Origin: Deltaproteobacteria bacterium
GTDB lineage: Bacteria; Desulfobacterota; Desulfarculia; Adiutricales; Adiutricaceae
Direction of reading: 5' to 3'
DNA: 64,000 bases
NCBI GenBank assembly: GCA_031273455.1
Contig: JAISRZ010000070.1
Coordinates: 1 to 64,000, forward strand
The position numbers and the translations under genes are program-made. Below are positions 44,580 through 51,922 of this stretch, one piece after another. Below the pieces are notes generated by a model. The model saw only the letters and a list, made by a program, of their open reading frames with translations, was not told the origin of the DNA and made no database searches. Numbering within the stretch: position 1 is the first letter of the stretch; the number at the start of each line of letters is the position of its first letter.

Positions 44580-44693
44580 TTTATTGAGAAAAGGGGGGGC
44601 GGAAGGAACGGTTTTGGACAAGGGTTCCAAACTGGCCTTGCCATTCAAAAAGGGATCGAGTAAAGTCATCTCACTAACCGAACCCAAGCCGGG

Positions 44694-44727
44694 ATCAGAA
44701 AACCGCCTTTTCGGGGTTTTTTCTGAT
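44694..44727 (+). terminator. Terminator-like hairpin before the DnaA-like gene
   Basis: ATCAGAAAA at the left pairs with TTTTTTCTGAT at the right, around a CC/GG extension, and the 3' arm contains a T6 run. It would stop rightward transcription coming out of the repeat tract, leaving about 75 bases for the promoter of the next gene. Confidence 0.55.
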
Positions 44728-44801
44728 GAAAAAATCATATTCTTTTTTTTCCCTAACGGCTGAAATACGGTAACAATTCAAATTCTATTTGGTGGTAGCG
44801 C

Positions 44802-46274
44802 ATGGTTACAAACGAAAATGTGCCGGAGATGGATTTTCGCGGGATTGGCGGTCCGGCCTCCGAAGCCGATGACCAGCGGTCTGACGTCCTCGAGGACCGC
44901 TCGGTCGACCCCAATCCCCCGCTCGTCTCCGAAGAAGCCCCCCCATTGACCGATATTTGGGAAGCGGTCAAGGAGGAATTGTCCAAAACTGTGAACGCCA
45001 TGGACTTTAAGGGTTGGATTCAACCCATTAAGGCCCAGTCTAAAGGCCAGTCCCTGGTTTTGGTTTCCCCGAACAAATTTTCCCTGGACTGGGTCCAGGA
45101 TAATTATTTGGCCACGATCACCGAGTTAGTCAGACCAATCCGCTCGGATATCTCGGTGGAACTGATCTTAGATCCCAAAGCCCCCTCGGCCCCGGCCCCG
45201 AAACCCCAGCCTAAGCCGGCGGCTCAACGCGAATCACGGCGTTCCCTAACGCCCCTACGTTTAAACCCGAATTTTTCCTTCGAGGAATTTATCCCGGGCG
45301 ACCCCAACCGTTTACCTTTCGAGGCTTCCCAAGGCTTCGCTCGCGGGGATAATCTCGGCGCGGACATCTTACTCCTTTCCGCTGACCATGGCTTGGGCAA
45401 AACCCACTTGATTCAGGCCGCGGCCCAGAAGTTCAGGGCGCTTAACCCGGGTAAGGTCATTTTTTATTTGAGCGCCGAGCAGTACACCTCCGAGCTGGTC
45501 AGTTCATTAAAGCGCCATAATATTGAGGATTTCAAAAACAAGTACCGCAATTCTTGTGACTTTTTCTTGGTTGAGGAGATTTGCTTTCTCTGCGGCAAAG
45601 CCAAGTTCCAAGAGGAGTTTAATTACACCCTCGATCTCCTGTTAAACCATGGTAAGAAGATTATCCTGACTTCCTCCAAGGATCTTCGCGATATGAACCA
45701 CCTTTGCCCGCCACTCAAAAGCAAGTTGCTGGCGGCTTTACGGACGCCCATTAACCCCCCGGATTTCGAGACTAGGGTGGCCATCCTCGCCCATAAGGCC
45801 CAAAAAAGCGGCTTACGGTTGGAGCGGCCAGTGGTGGAGCTCTTGGCCGAAAAGCTTTTAAACGATGTCCGTCTGCTTGAGGGTTGTCTCATAACCATCT
45901 CCGCCACGAGTCGGTATCTACGGCGTCCGGTTAATATCGAGCTAGCTCGTCAATGTCTGGGCCAGGTTCAAGAGTCCACCAATAACGAGCTGACCTTAGA
46001 CCGGATCATTAAACTGGTCTGCCAGAACTTCCACCTGGAGGAAGCGAAGCTCACCTCCAGTTCCCGGCGCAAATCCGAAAATGAGGCCCGGAGTTTAGGT
46101 ATGTACTTGGCCCGTTGCCTAACGGACAAGACCTTCACGGAAATAGGCGCGGCCTTTAACCGGTCTCACTCCTCGACTATGCGGTCCATCAATCAAGTGA
46201 CCGAGCGTCTGACGCGCGACCAGAAGCTGAAGGATAAGATCGACTTTATAACTGGGCAACTGATCCAGAATTAG
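44802..46274 (+). CDS. Divergent DnaA-like initiator protein
   Basis: The 490-residue protein has DnaA architecture: domain I (about 50-125), Pro-rich linker (126-150), AAA+ domain (155-380) and DNA-binding domain IV (395-490). LSAEQYTSELVSSLK and FKNKYRN align well with DnaA. Key positions differ. Walker A reads ADHGLGKT (194-201), with the first Gly replaced. Walker B reads VEEICFL in place of IDDIQFL. KSKLLAAL (306-313) stands where the arginine-finger SRFxxGL belongs. The domain IV loop FGGRDHTT reads FNRSHSS, one residue shorter and without the base-contacting Asp. The sensor-2 Arg (NDVRLLEG) is kept. ATG follows a TGGTGG site. It is either the working initiator of this lineage with changed specificity or a DnaA paralogue or regulator. 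No dnaN follows. Confidence 0.85.
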   Translation: MVTNENVPEMDFRGIGGPASEADDQRSDVLEDRSVDPNPPLVSEEAPPLTDIWEAVKEELSKTVNAMDFKGWIQPIKAQSKGQSLVLVSPNKFSLDWVQDNYLATITELVRPIRSDISVELILDPKAPSAPAPKPQPKPAAQRESRRSLTPLRLNPNFSFEEFIPGDPNRLPFEASQGFARGDNLGADILLLSADHGLGKTHLIQAAAQKFRALNPGKVIFYLSAEQYTSELVSSLKRHNIEDFKNKYRNSCDFFLVEEICFLCGKAKFQEEFNYTLDLLLNHGKKIILTSSKDLRDMNHLCPPLKSKLLAALRTPINPPDFETRVAILAHKAQKSGLRLERPVVELLAEKLLNDVRLLEGCLITISATSRYLRRPVNIELARQCLGQVQESTNNELTLDRIIKLVCQNFHLEEAKLTSSSRRKSENEARSLGMYLARCLTDKTFTEIGAAFNRSHSSTMRSINQVTERLTRDQKLKDKIDFITGQLIQN

Positions 46275-46360
46275 GCTATCGCCCCTAAACCACCTATCTG
46301 GATCGTTAAAAGGCCCGTCCCGGATTGTTTTTCGCGGGCGTGGCCAAGGATAAAGGCCTC

Positions 46361-46639
46361 ATGGACCGGATCATTGAACTTTTACGCCAGTGCTTCCAAG
46401 TGGAAAAAAGCGAGCTTATCTCAATTTCGCGGCGGAAGTCCTGTCATAAAGCTCGGAGTTTGGGTATGTACTTGGCCCATCGCCTAACGGGCCAGACCGT
46501 AGCGGAAATAGGCGAAGCCTTTAACCGGACCGAAAGCGCGGCTATTCACGCCATTAACCAAGTGGCCGCCCGTTTACCCCAAGACCTGGAACTAAAAAAC
46601 ACGGTGGCCTATTTAACCGGCCAACTACTCCAGAACTAG
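46361..46639 (+). CDS. Stand-alone DnaA domain IV-like protein
   Basis: About 93 residues aligning along their whole length with the last 92 residues of the preceding DnaA-like protein (MDRIIELLRQCFQVEKSEL against LDRIIKLVCQNFHLEEAKL, and identical SRRKS, ARSLGMYLA and TGQL segments). It carries only the DNA-binding domain, with no ATPase. It is evidently a partial tandem duplication that became its own gene. The recognition loop differs from the parent (FNRTESAA against FNRSHSST). ATG 46361 has AAAGG just upstream; TTG 46325 or GTG 46340 are alternatives. It probably competes for, or co-binds with, the upstream protein's sites. It ends 8 bases before hisC. Confidence 0.75.
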   Translation: MDRIIELLRQCFQVEKSELISISRRKSCHKARSLGMYLAHRLTGQTVAEIGEAFNRTESAAIHAINQVAARLPQDLELKNTVAYLTGQLLQN

Positions 46640-46647
46640 GATTCGCC

Positions 46648-47742
46648 TTGAAAGTAACCGATCTGATACCGCCCCGAATCTCTAACTTAAACGACTACGT
46701 CCCGGGTAAACTCGCGGAGGACGTGGCTGAGGAAATGGGGTTAGGGGCGGTCATTAAACTGGCCTCCAATGAAAATTGCTTAGGCCCTTCCCCGTTGGCC
46801 ATTAAAGCCATGACCGCGGCTTTAACGGGTCTAGGGCGTTACGGGGACGCTGACTCACGCCGTTTCCGCCAGGCTTTGGCCGATAAGCTAAAAGCGCCGG
46901 TCAATCAGATCCTGGCGGGGAACGGCTCTTCCGAGTTTATCCTCCTACTTAGCCAGGCTTTACTGAGCCCGGGTCTGAACGCGGTCATGTCTCGGCCTAG
47001 TTTCACCCTTTACGCCTCGAACGCCAAAGCCACCGGGGCCGAGGCCATTGAGGTTCCGGTCACGAAAGGCTATGGGCACGATCTAGAGGCCATGCTCGCC
47101 AAAGTCGACCAGAGAACGAGGCTGGTCTTTCTGGATAACCCCCTTAACCCCACCGGGGCTTGGGTGACCGCCGAAGACTTGACCGCTTTTAGCCAAAAAC
47201 TGCCCGATAACGCTTTACTGTTTTTAGATGAGGCTTACACCGATTATAGCCGTTTACCCCGACCCGATTACTCGGCCCTTTTAGCCACCGGTCGAGTGGC
47301 CATCGCCCGGACCTTTTCCAAGAACTACGGCCTAGCGGGGATCAGGGCGGCTTACCTTTTAGCCAACCCGGATCTGATCCAAGCTTTAAATAAATTTCGC
47401 CAGCCCTTTAACCTCAACCTCTTAGCCCAAGTCGGGGCCACCGCCGCTTTAGAGGACGAAGAGCACCTAATTAACTCCCAAAAAGCCGTTTGGGAAGGAA
47501 TTGATTACTTTAACGCTAAATTACCTCCTTTAGGACTACCCACCCACCCCACTCAAGCTAACTTCATCCTGGCCGGACCCGTGGCCATGGGCGCCGAGGC
47601 CTTAGATAAAGCCCTCTTAAAAAAGGGGTTTATCATCCGCTCGCTCAATTCCTTTGGTTTACCTAACCATGTTCGGATCAGCGTGGGGACCCCGGCGGAG
47701 AACGCGGCCCTAGTCCAAGCCTTGACCCAAATTCTTAGCTGA
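46648..47742 (+). CDS. hisC: Histidinol-phosphate aminotransferase
   Basis: A class I/II PLP aminotransferase that converts imidazole-acetol phosphate to histidinol phosphate in histidine synthesis. It has 364 residues. VIKLASNENCLGPSPLA is the N-terminal substrate lid, FLDNPLNPTG and FLDEAYTDYS are PLP-pocket motifs, and ARTFSKNYGLAGIRAAYL carries the PLP lysine. The start is TTG at 46648 with AGGA upstream. No other his gene is present. It probably shares a transcript with the DnaA-like genes, an unusual pairing. Some HisC proteins also act on phenylalanine or tyrosine. Confidence 0.92.
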   Translation: MKVTDLIPPRISNLNDYVPGKLAEDVAEEMGLGAVIKLASNENCLGPSPLAIKAMTAALTGLGRYGDADSRRFRQALADKLKAPVNQILAGNGSSEFILLLSQALLSPGLNAVMSRPSFTLYASNAKATGAEAIEVPVTKGYGHDLEAMLAKVDQRTRLVFLDNPLNPTGAWVTAEDLTAFSQKLPDNALLFLDEAYTDYSRLPRPDYSALLATGRVAIARTFSKNYGLAGIRAAYLLANPDLIQALNKFRQPFNLNLLAQVGATAALEDEEHLINSQKAVWEGIDYFNAKLPPLGLPTHPTQANFILAGPVAMGAEALDKALLKKGFIIRSLNSFGLPNHVRISVGTPAENAALVQALTQILS

Positions 47743-47990
47743 AAAACCCCTTTAAAACTGGACTTTCTAGAGGTCTTGAGGTATATATTCCCCAAGGCTA
47801 AAAGACCCTAAGGTAGTCATATTTTTGGCGGGCTAAATTTAGGTCTAGGCCTTAAAAGGGAGCCAGTGGTTAGGCTATTTTACTCTATTCTATATAAATC
47901 CAATTTTTATAATAAATAGTTTATTCTTTTCGCTAATTTCTTTGTAAAATATAGCCATTAATTGGTGGCTCCTGTCCCGGAGGATGTTTC
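47743..47990. other. Spacer before pta
   Basis: The spacer is AT-rich from about 47870. A TAAAAT at about 47945 with a TTATTC-like element 18 bases upstream could be a weak promoter for pta, but I do not assign it firmly. A GGAGGA ribosome site sits before ATG 47991. Confidence 0.4.
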
Positions 47991-49607
47991 ATGGCCAAGA
48001 ACGTTTTTATAGCCTCAACCGATCAAGCGGCGGATAAGGGCGCCCTAGTCCAAGCCTTTATCGCCTTCTGTCAGAGCCAAGGCGGCAAGATTGGTTTCTT
48101 CCAGACCTTAACCGCCACCCCGGACAATACCAAGTTTCAGGACCTGGCCGCCAAACTCGCGGTCCAACCGCGGGACCTGTATGGCTTGACCATTGAGGCC
48201 GCCGTCAATCTTTTGAACTCGGGTAAAAAAGACGCTTTGATTGAGGAGGTTCTGGCCGGTTACGGTCGCTTAGCCAGTAAGTTTGACTTTGTCATCGTGG
48301 AAGGCGGCGATCCCGTGCCCCAGGCGGCTTTTGAGCTCCAAGGCCTAGGGGCCACTTTAGCGGCCAACTTAGCGGCTCCGGTCATCATCCTTTCCGGCGG
48401 CGACTTGGCTTTAGCGGCTTCCGGGGTGCGGGTTTTTAAAGATCATAAGGCCGAGGTTTTAGGGCTCATCTTAGTGGGCCCGGATAAGACCAAAGAAGCC
48501 GAGTCCGTGGAAATCTTAAAGGATCTGACCGTTAAAGCCATCCCCAGTGGTTCCCTGAACGACATCCCCCCGGCCTTCGCTCCCCAGATTATCGCCTTTA
48601 ACCCCACGGTGGTCACGCCTAAGCGTTTTGAGGCCGATCTGATTGAAAGGGCTAAGGCTAACAAAAAAACCATCGTCTTACCGGAAGGCGATGATGACCG
48701 CATCCTCACCGCCGCGGACGACATTTTGCGCCGGGAGTTCGCTAACCTCGTCATCTTAGGCGATCCCGCGGCCATTAAGGCCAAGGGGGCTAGCTTAGGC
48801 CTAAAGAACCTTACGAAAGCCTCTTTAGTGGATATTAAGACCGCTCCCTTTAGAAAGGAGCTAGTGGACCAGTTCTACGAGTTACGGAAATCCAAAGGCG
48901 TCACCCCGGAAAAAGCCGAGGCTCAGCTTTTGGATCGCAACTGGTTCGGCACCATGATGGTCAAAGCCGGTCAAGCCGACGGCATGGTCTCTGGGGCCGC
49001 TGGGACCACCGCTGACACCATTCGGCCAGCTCTGTCCATCATTAAGACTAAGCCCGGGGCCACCATCGCCTCCAGCGTTTTCCTGATGTGCATGAGCGAT
49101 CGGGTTCTGGTCTTTGGCGACTGCGCCATTAACCCTAACCCCAACCCCCAGCAGCTAGCTGAGATCGCCATTGTCTCGGCTCAAACGGCCAAAGCCTTTG
49201 GGGTGTCGCCTAAGGTGGCCATGCTGAGTTACTCCACTGGGACTTCCGGAACTGGCCCCGACGTGGACGCGGTCACTGAAGCCACCAAGCTGGCTTTAGA
49301 GTCAGTCCCGAAGCTGTTCCCGGATCTGCCGCTGGATGGGCCCATGCAATTTGACGCGGCCTTGGATCCCAAAACCGCTAAAGGCAAGATGCCCAACTCC
49401 AAGGTGGCCGGTCAAGCCACGGTTCTGATTTTCCCCACTTTAAACGCTGGCAACATCGGCTATAAAGCGGTCCAAAGAACTTCCGGGGCCGTGGCCGTGG
49501 GACCCATCATCCAAGGGTTAAACGCTCCGGTCAACGATCTCTCCCGGGGTTGCACCGTGCCGGACATCATTAACACCGTGGCCATCACCGCGGTCCAAGC
49601 TCAATAG
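47991..49607 (+). CDS. pta: Phosphate acetyltransferase, shortened class II form
   Basis: Pta interconverts acetyl-CoA and acetyl phosphate. The C-terminal 325 residues are the complete catalytic PTA_PTB domain (KKTIVLPEGDDDRIL, AGQADGMVSGAAGTTADTIRPAL, MLSYSTGTSGTGPDVD, AGNIGYKAVQR). The N-terminal 195 residues resemble the DTBS-like P-loop domain of class II Pta, but the P-loop reads ASTDQAADKGALV and lacks the Gly-Lys-Ser/Thr. The DRTGG domain that normally lies between the two is absent. At 538 residues it is intermediate between class I (about 330) and class II (about 700). No ackA is adjacent. The catalytic role is likely intact; the regulatory role of the N-terminus is probably lost or altered. 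Confidence 0.9.
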   Translation: MAKNVFIASTDQAADKGALVQAFIAFCQSQGGKIGFFQTLTATPDNTKFQDLAAKLAVQPRDLYGLTIEAAVNLLNSGKKDALIEEVLAGYGRLASKFDFVIVEGGDPVPQAAFELQGLGATLAANLAAPVIILSGGDLALAASGVRVFKDHKAEVLGLILVGPDKTKEAESVEILKDLTVKAIPSGSLNDIPPAFAPQIIAFNPTVVTPKRFEADLIERAKANKKTIVLPEGDDDRILTAADDILRREFANLVILGDPAAIKAKGASLGLKNLTKASLVDIKTAPFRKELVDQFYELRKSKGVTPEKAEAQLLDRNWFGTMMVKAGQADGMVSGAAGTTADTIRPALSIIKTKPGATIASSVFLMCMSDRVLVFGDCAINPNPNPQQLAEIAIVSAQTAKAFGVSPKVAMLSYSTGTSGTGPDVDAVTEATKLALESVPKLFPDLPLDGPMQFDAALDPKTAKGKMPNSKVAGQATVLIFPTLNAGNIGYKAVQRTSGAVAVGPIIQGLNAPVNDLSRGCTVPDIINTVAITAVQAQ

Positions 49608-49618
49608 GAGCCTTCTAA

Positions 49619-50422
49619 ATGCCCATTGAGGTGGGGTTTTTGGGCTATGGTCGCATGGCCCAAGCTATTTCCTTAGGCTTAAACCAGTCCGAGATCATTC
49701 CTTACACCCGTCAAGCGGCCAGTGACGTGGCCAAAGACCTCCTTTTGGAGTTGGCTGAGGAACGGGGCTTTACGGTGGCCACGGATAACGCGGATCTGGT
49801 GGCTAAAAGCCAGGTCATTATCGTGGCCGTTAAACCCCACCAGGTTCAAGCGGCCCTGACTAAGGTTAGGGCCGCGGTCGCCAATCAGTTGTTTATCTCG
49901 GTGGCCGCTGGGGTCACTTTAGCCGATCTAACCACGTGGCTCCCGTCCTCGGCCGAGATTATCCGGGTCACCCCGAACCTACCGGCCCTAGTCGGGCGGG
50001 GGGTGACCTTAATCTGCGCCCCCAAAGTCACCTCAGCGGTCAGTCTGGCCAAAGCCCGGGAAATTTTCCAGGCTGTGGGCGTGACCTGTGAGTTAGATGA
50101 GTCCCGTTTTGACGAGGGCACGGCGGTGAGCGGCTCCGGGCCAGCTTATTTTTTCTTGGTCATGGAAGCCTTAATCCGCGGGGCGGTCCGCTTGGGGTTA
50201 ACCTGGGACACGGCCCGGGAGCTCGTCTTAAAGACCGCCCAAGGGGCGGTGGAAACGGCCATCCAAAGGCCGGATCTTTCTTTAGCTGATCTGCGCGACC
50301 AAGTGACCTCCCCCGGCGGGACCACCGCTGAAGCCCTGTACGTTTTGGAAAAGGGCGGCTTGAACGCCCTTTTCCAAGAAGCTTTAAAAGCCGCCACCAT
50401 CAAAGCCAGGAAACTGACTTAA
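49619..50422 (+). CDS. proC: Pyrroline-5-carboxylate reductase
   Basis: The last step of proline synthesis, NAD(P)H-dependent. 267 residues. The Rossmann motif is GFLGYGRMAQAIS, VAVKPHQV follows, and the C-terminal signature is VSGSGPAYFFLVMEALI with DQVTSPGGTTAEAL. It starts 11 bases after pta with GGAGCC upstream, so probably co-transcribed. Intact. Confidence 0.94.
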   Translation: MPIEVGFLGYGRMAQAISLGLNQSEIIPYTRQAASDVAKDLLLELAEERGFTVATDNADLVAKSQVIIVAVKPHQVQAALTKVRAAVANQLFISVAAGVTLADLTTWLPSSAEIIRVTPNLPALVGRGVTLICAPKVTSAVSLAKAREIFQAVGVTCELDESRFDEGTAVSGSGPAYFFLVMEALIRGAVRLGLTWDTARELVLKTAQGAVETAIQRPDLSLADLRDQVTSPGGTTAEALYVLEKGGLNALFQEALKAATIKARKLT

Positions 50423-50441
50423 CGGAAAAGCAAGGCCTATC

Positions 50442-50663
50442 ATGAAACCTTCTTCCATAACCCTGACCTTGTCGGCCCAAGACCAGCGGCTAGACGACCG
50501 TCTGGATTGCTATGGCCATTTTGACCTTAAAGACACCGTCTGCTCGGACCTTTGCGCCATCCGCTTAAACTGCGCCATCTCTAGATCTTTAAACCTCAAC
50601 TGTCAGCTCATCGAGGATAAGCCTCACCCGGAGCTGGGCTTAGGTTGGCGGGACTTTGTTTAA
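50442..50663 (+). CDS. Small Cys-rich protein downstream of proC
   Basis: A 73-residue protein with Cys at about 23, 33, 37, 43 and 54. The spacing CYGHFDLKDTVCSDLCAIRLNCA suggests a small metal-binding knuckle or oxidised fold. No known family is certain. It begins 19 bases after proC and its end overlaps the next gene by 8 bases, which supports real translation. Confidence 0.6.
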   Translation: MKPSSITLTLSAQDQRLDDRLDCYGHFDLKDTVCSDLCAIRLNCAISRSLNLNCQLIEDKPHPELGLGWRDFV

Positions 50664-51525
50664 AAGAGTTTTTTATTTAACCGCCGTCTGGGCCGCTTTG
50701 GCGGCCCTAACGGCCTGCGCCCCGGTGGGGGCCAAGCGCTGGGAAGCGGAAGTCCAAAGGGGTTGGGGCCGAGGTTTTCGGCCTTTAACCTTATCCACCC
50801 CGCCCTTCCATTTAGCCGCTCTTTTAAAGGGTTCCCAAAGCGAGGAGTTAGTCGTCTACATCGAAGGCGATGGCCGGGCCATTATCCACGGTCAACCGGC
50901 CTCGGATCCGACCCCCAGGGATTCGCAAAGCTTGGACTTGGCCTTACTGGACCCGGCCCCCACGGTTTTGTACTTAGCCAGGATTGGCCAGTTTCAGCCC
51001 CTCGACGCCGTGAAGGAAAACTCCATCTACTGGACGGACAAACGGCTCTCCGAGGAAGCGGTGGTCGCGGCCAACGCGGCCATTGAGCAAGTTAAGCTCA
51101 TGGTTAAGGCCACCAAACTCCACTTAATCGGCTACTCGGGCGGGGGCGGTATCGCCGCTTTAGTGGCGGAAAGACGGTTGGACGTGGCCAGCTTAGTGAC
51201 CGTGGCCGGGTTACTGGACACGGACTTTTGGACCCGCAACCGGGGCTGGCGGCCCTTAAACGGGTCTTTAAACCCCATTAAAAACGCCTGGGCCGTGGCC
51301 TTTATCCCTCAGCTCCATATTTACGGGACTAAAGACCAAGTGATTGATCCCATGTTATCCGAGCGGTTCGCCAAAGCCGCCCAGTTCACTAACATCACCC
51401 GTCTACCGCAGGACACGGACCATTACAGTGGCTGGACGTCCCGATGGGGTACCCTGCTTCATCAATACGTCATCCCTTTAAGAAAGGCCCCAGGAGGTAT
51501 TCCCACCGGCGACGCGCCCCTTTGA
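50656..51525 (+). CDS. Alpha/beta-hydrolase lipoprotein
   Basis: The protein is 289 residues. The N-terminus FYLTAVWAALAALTACAPVG is a lipoprotein signal with the lipobox Cys in LTAC. The hydrolase core has the nucleophile elbow GYSGGG, the acid in GTKDQVIDP and the histidine in QDTDHYSGW, so the catalytic triad looks complete. It should be a membrane-anchored esterase or related hydrolase; substrate unknown. The start is TTG at 50656, overlapping the small Cys-rich gene. Confidence 0.82.
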   Translation: MFKRVFYLTAVWAALAALTACAPVGAKRWEAEVQRGWGRGFRPLTLSTPPFHLAALLKGSQSEELVVYIEGDGRAIIHGQPASDPTPRDSQSLDLALLDPAPTVLYLARIGQFQPLDAVKENSIYWTDKRLSEEAVVAANAAIEQVKLMVKATKLHLIGYSGGGGIAALVAERRLDVASLVTVAGLLDTDFWTRNRGWRPLNGSLNPIKNAWAVAFIPQLHIYGTKDQVIDPMLSERFAKAAQFTNITRLPQDTDHYSGWTSRWGTLLHQYVIPLRKAPGGIPTGDAPL

Positions 51526-51721
51526 CCGCTTCTTTTATTCCGCGCCTAAGTCCCCTAAGCCCTCGGATAATTAACGCTCTATTGGTTTAAGCTTCCGCGT
51601 TTAACGATATTGTATTATAGTAAAATAACTTAATTAATTATTTTTAGTTTGTTTTAAGAAAGATTAGCTGACCCTTAGGTTAGTAATATCGCTATGGCCA
51701 GTTCAAGGCCCGCTCATTTTT

Positions 51722-51750
51722 TTGGCTATCTTCTTAACCTGTGTTAAAAT
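51722..51750 (+). promoter_or_regulatory. Sigma-70-like promoter of the glycosyltransferase gene
   Basis: TTGGCT (51722-51727), a 17-base spacer and TAAAAT (51745-51750). It lies in the 397-base gap 51526-51922, which otherwise shows no feature, and would leave a leader of about 165 bases. Confidence 0.45.
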
Positions 51751-51922
51751 AACCGAAATGTTAAAGTCTCGTTTTCGCCGCCTTGGACGCGATATTCCGC
51801 GTGGCTCGGGATCTGATTCAAGATCAAGTCTATGGGAAATAGCGGTTTTAAGTTTTTAAGTCCTTAATCCGGTTTAAGGTCTATTTACGGCATTTTTTTG
51901 TTTCTTCGAGGTTTTCGATTCC

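Larger units (their letters stand above)
42327..44801. other. Candidate replication origin / DnaA-linked repeat locus
   Basis: A 2.5 kb tract without a convincing gene, directly upstream of a DnaA-like gene. It contains twelve TAAAATCAnnnnGTTA motifs, an AT-rich stretch at 44321-44400 suited to unwinding, and two sequences close to the classical box TTATCCACA: TTCTCCACA at 44369-44377 (8 of 9) and ATCCACA near 44272. Flanking genes run mainly leftward on the left and rightward on the right, as expected at an origin. All this fits an oriC but does not prove it. A regulatory array for the DnaA-like gene, or a partition locus, would look similar. Confidence 0.5.
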
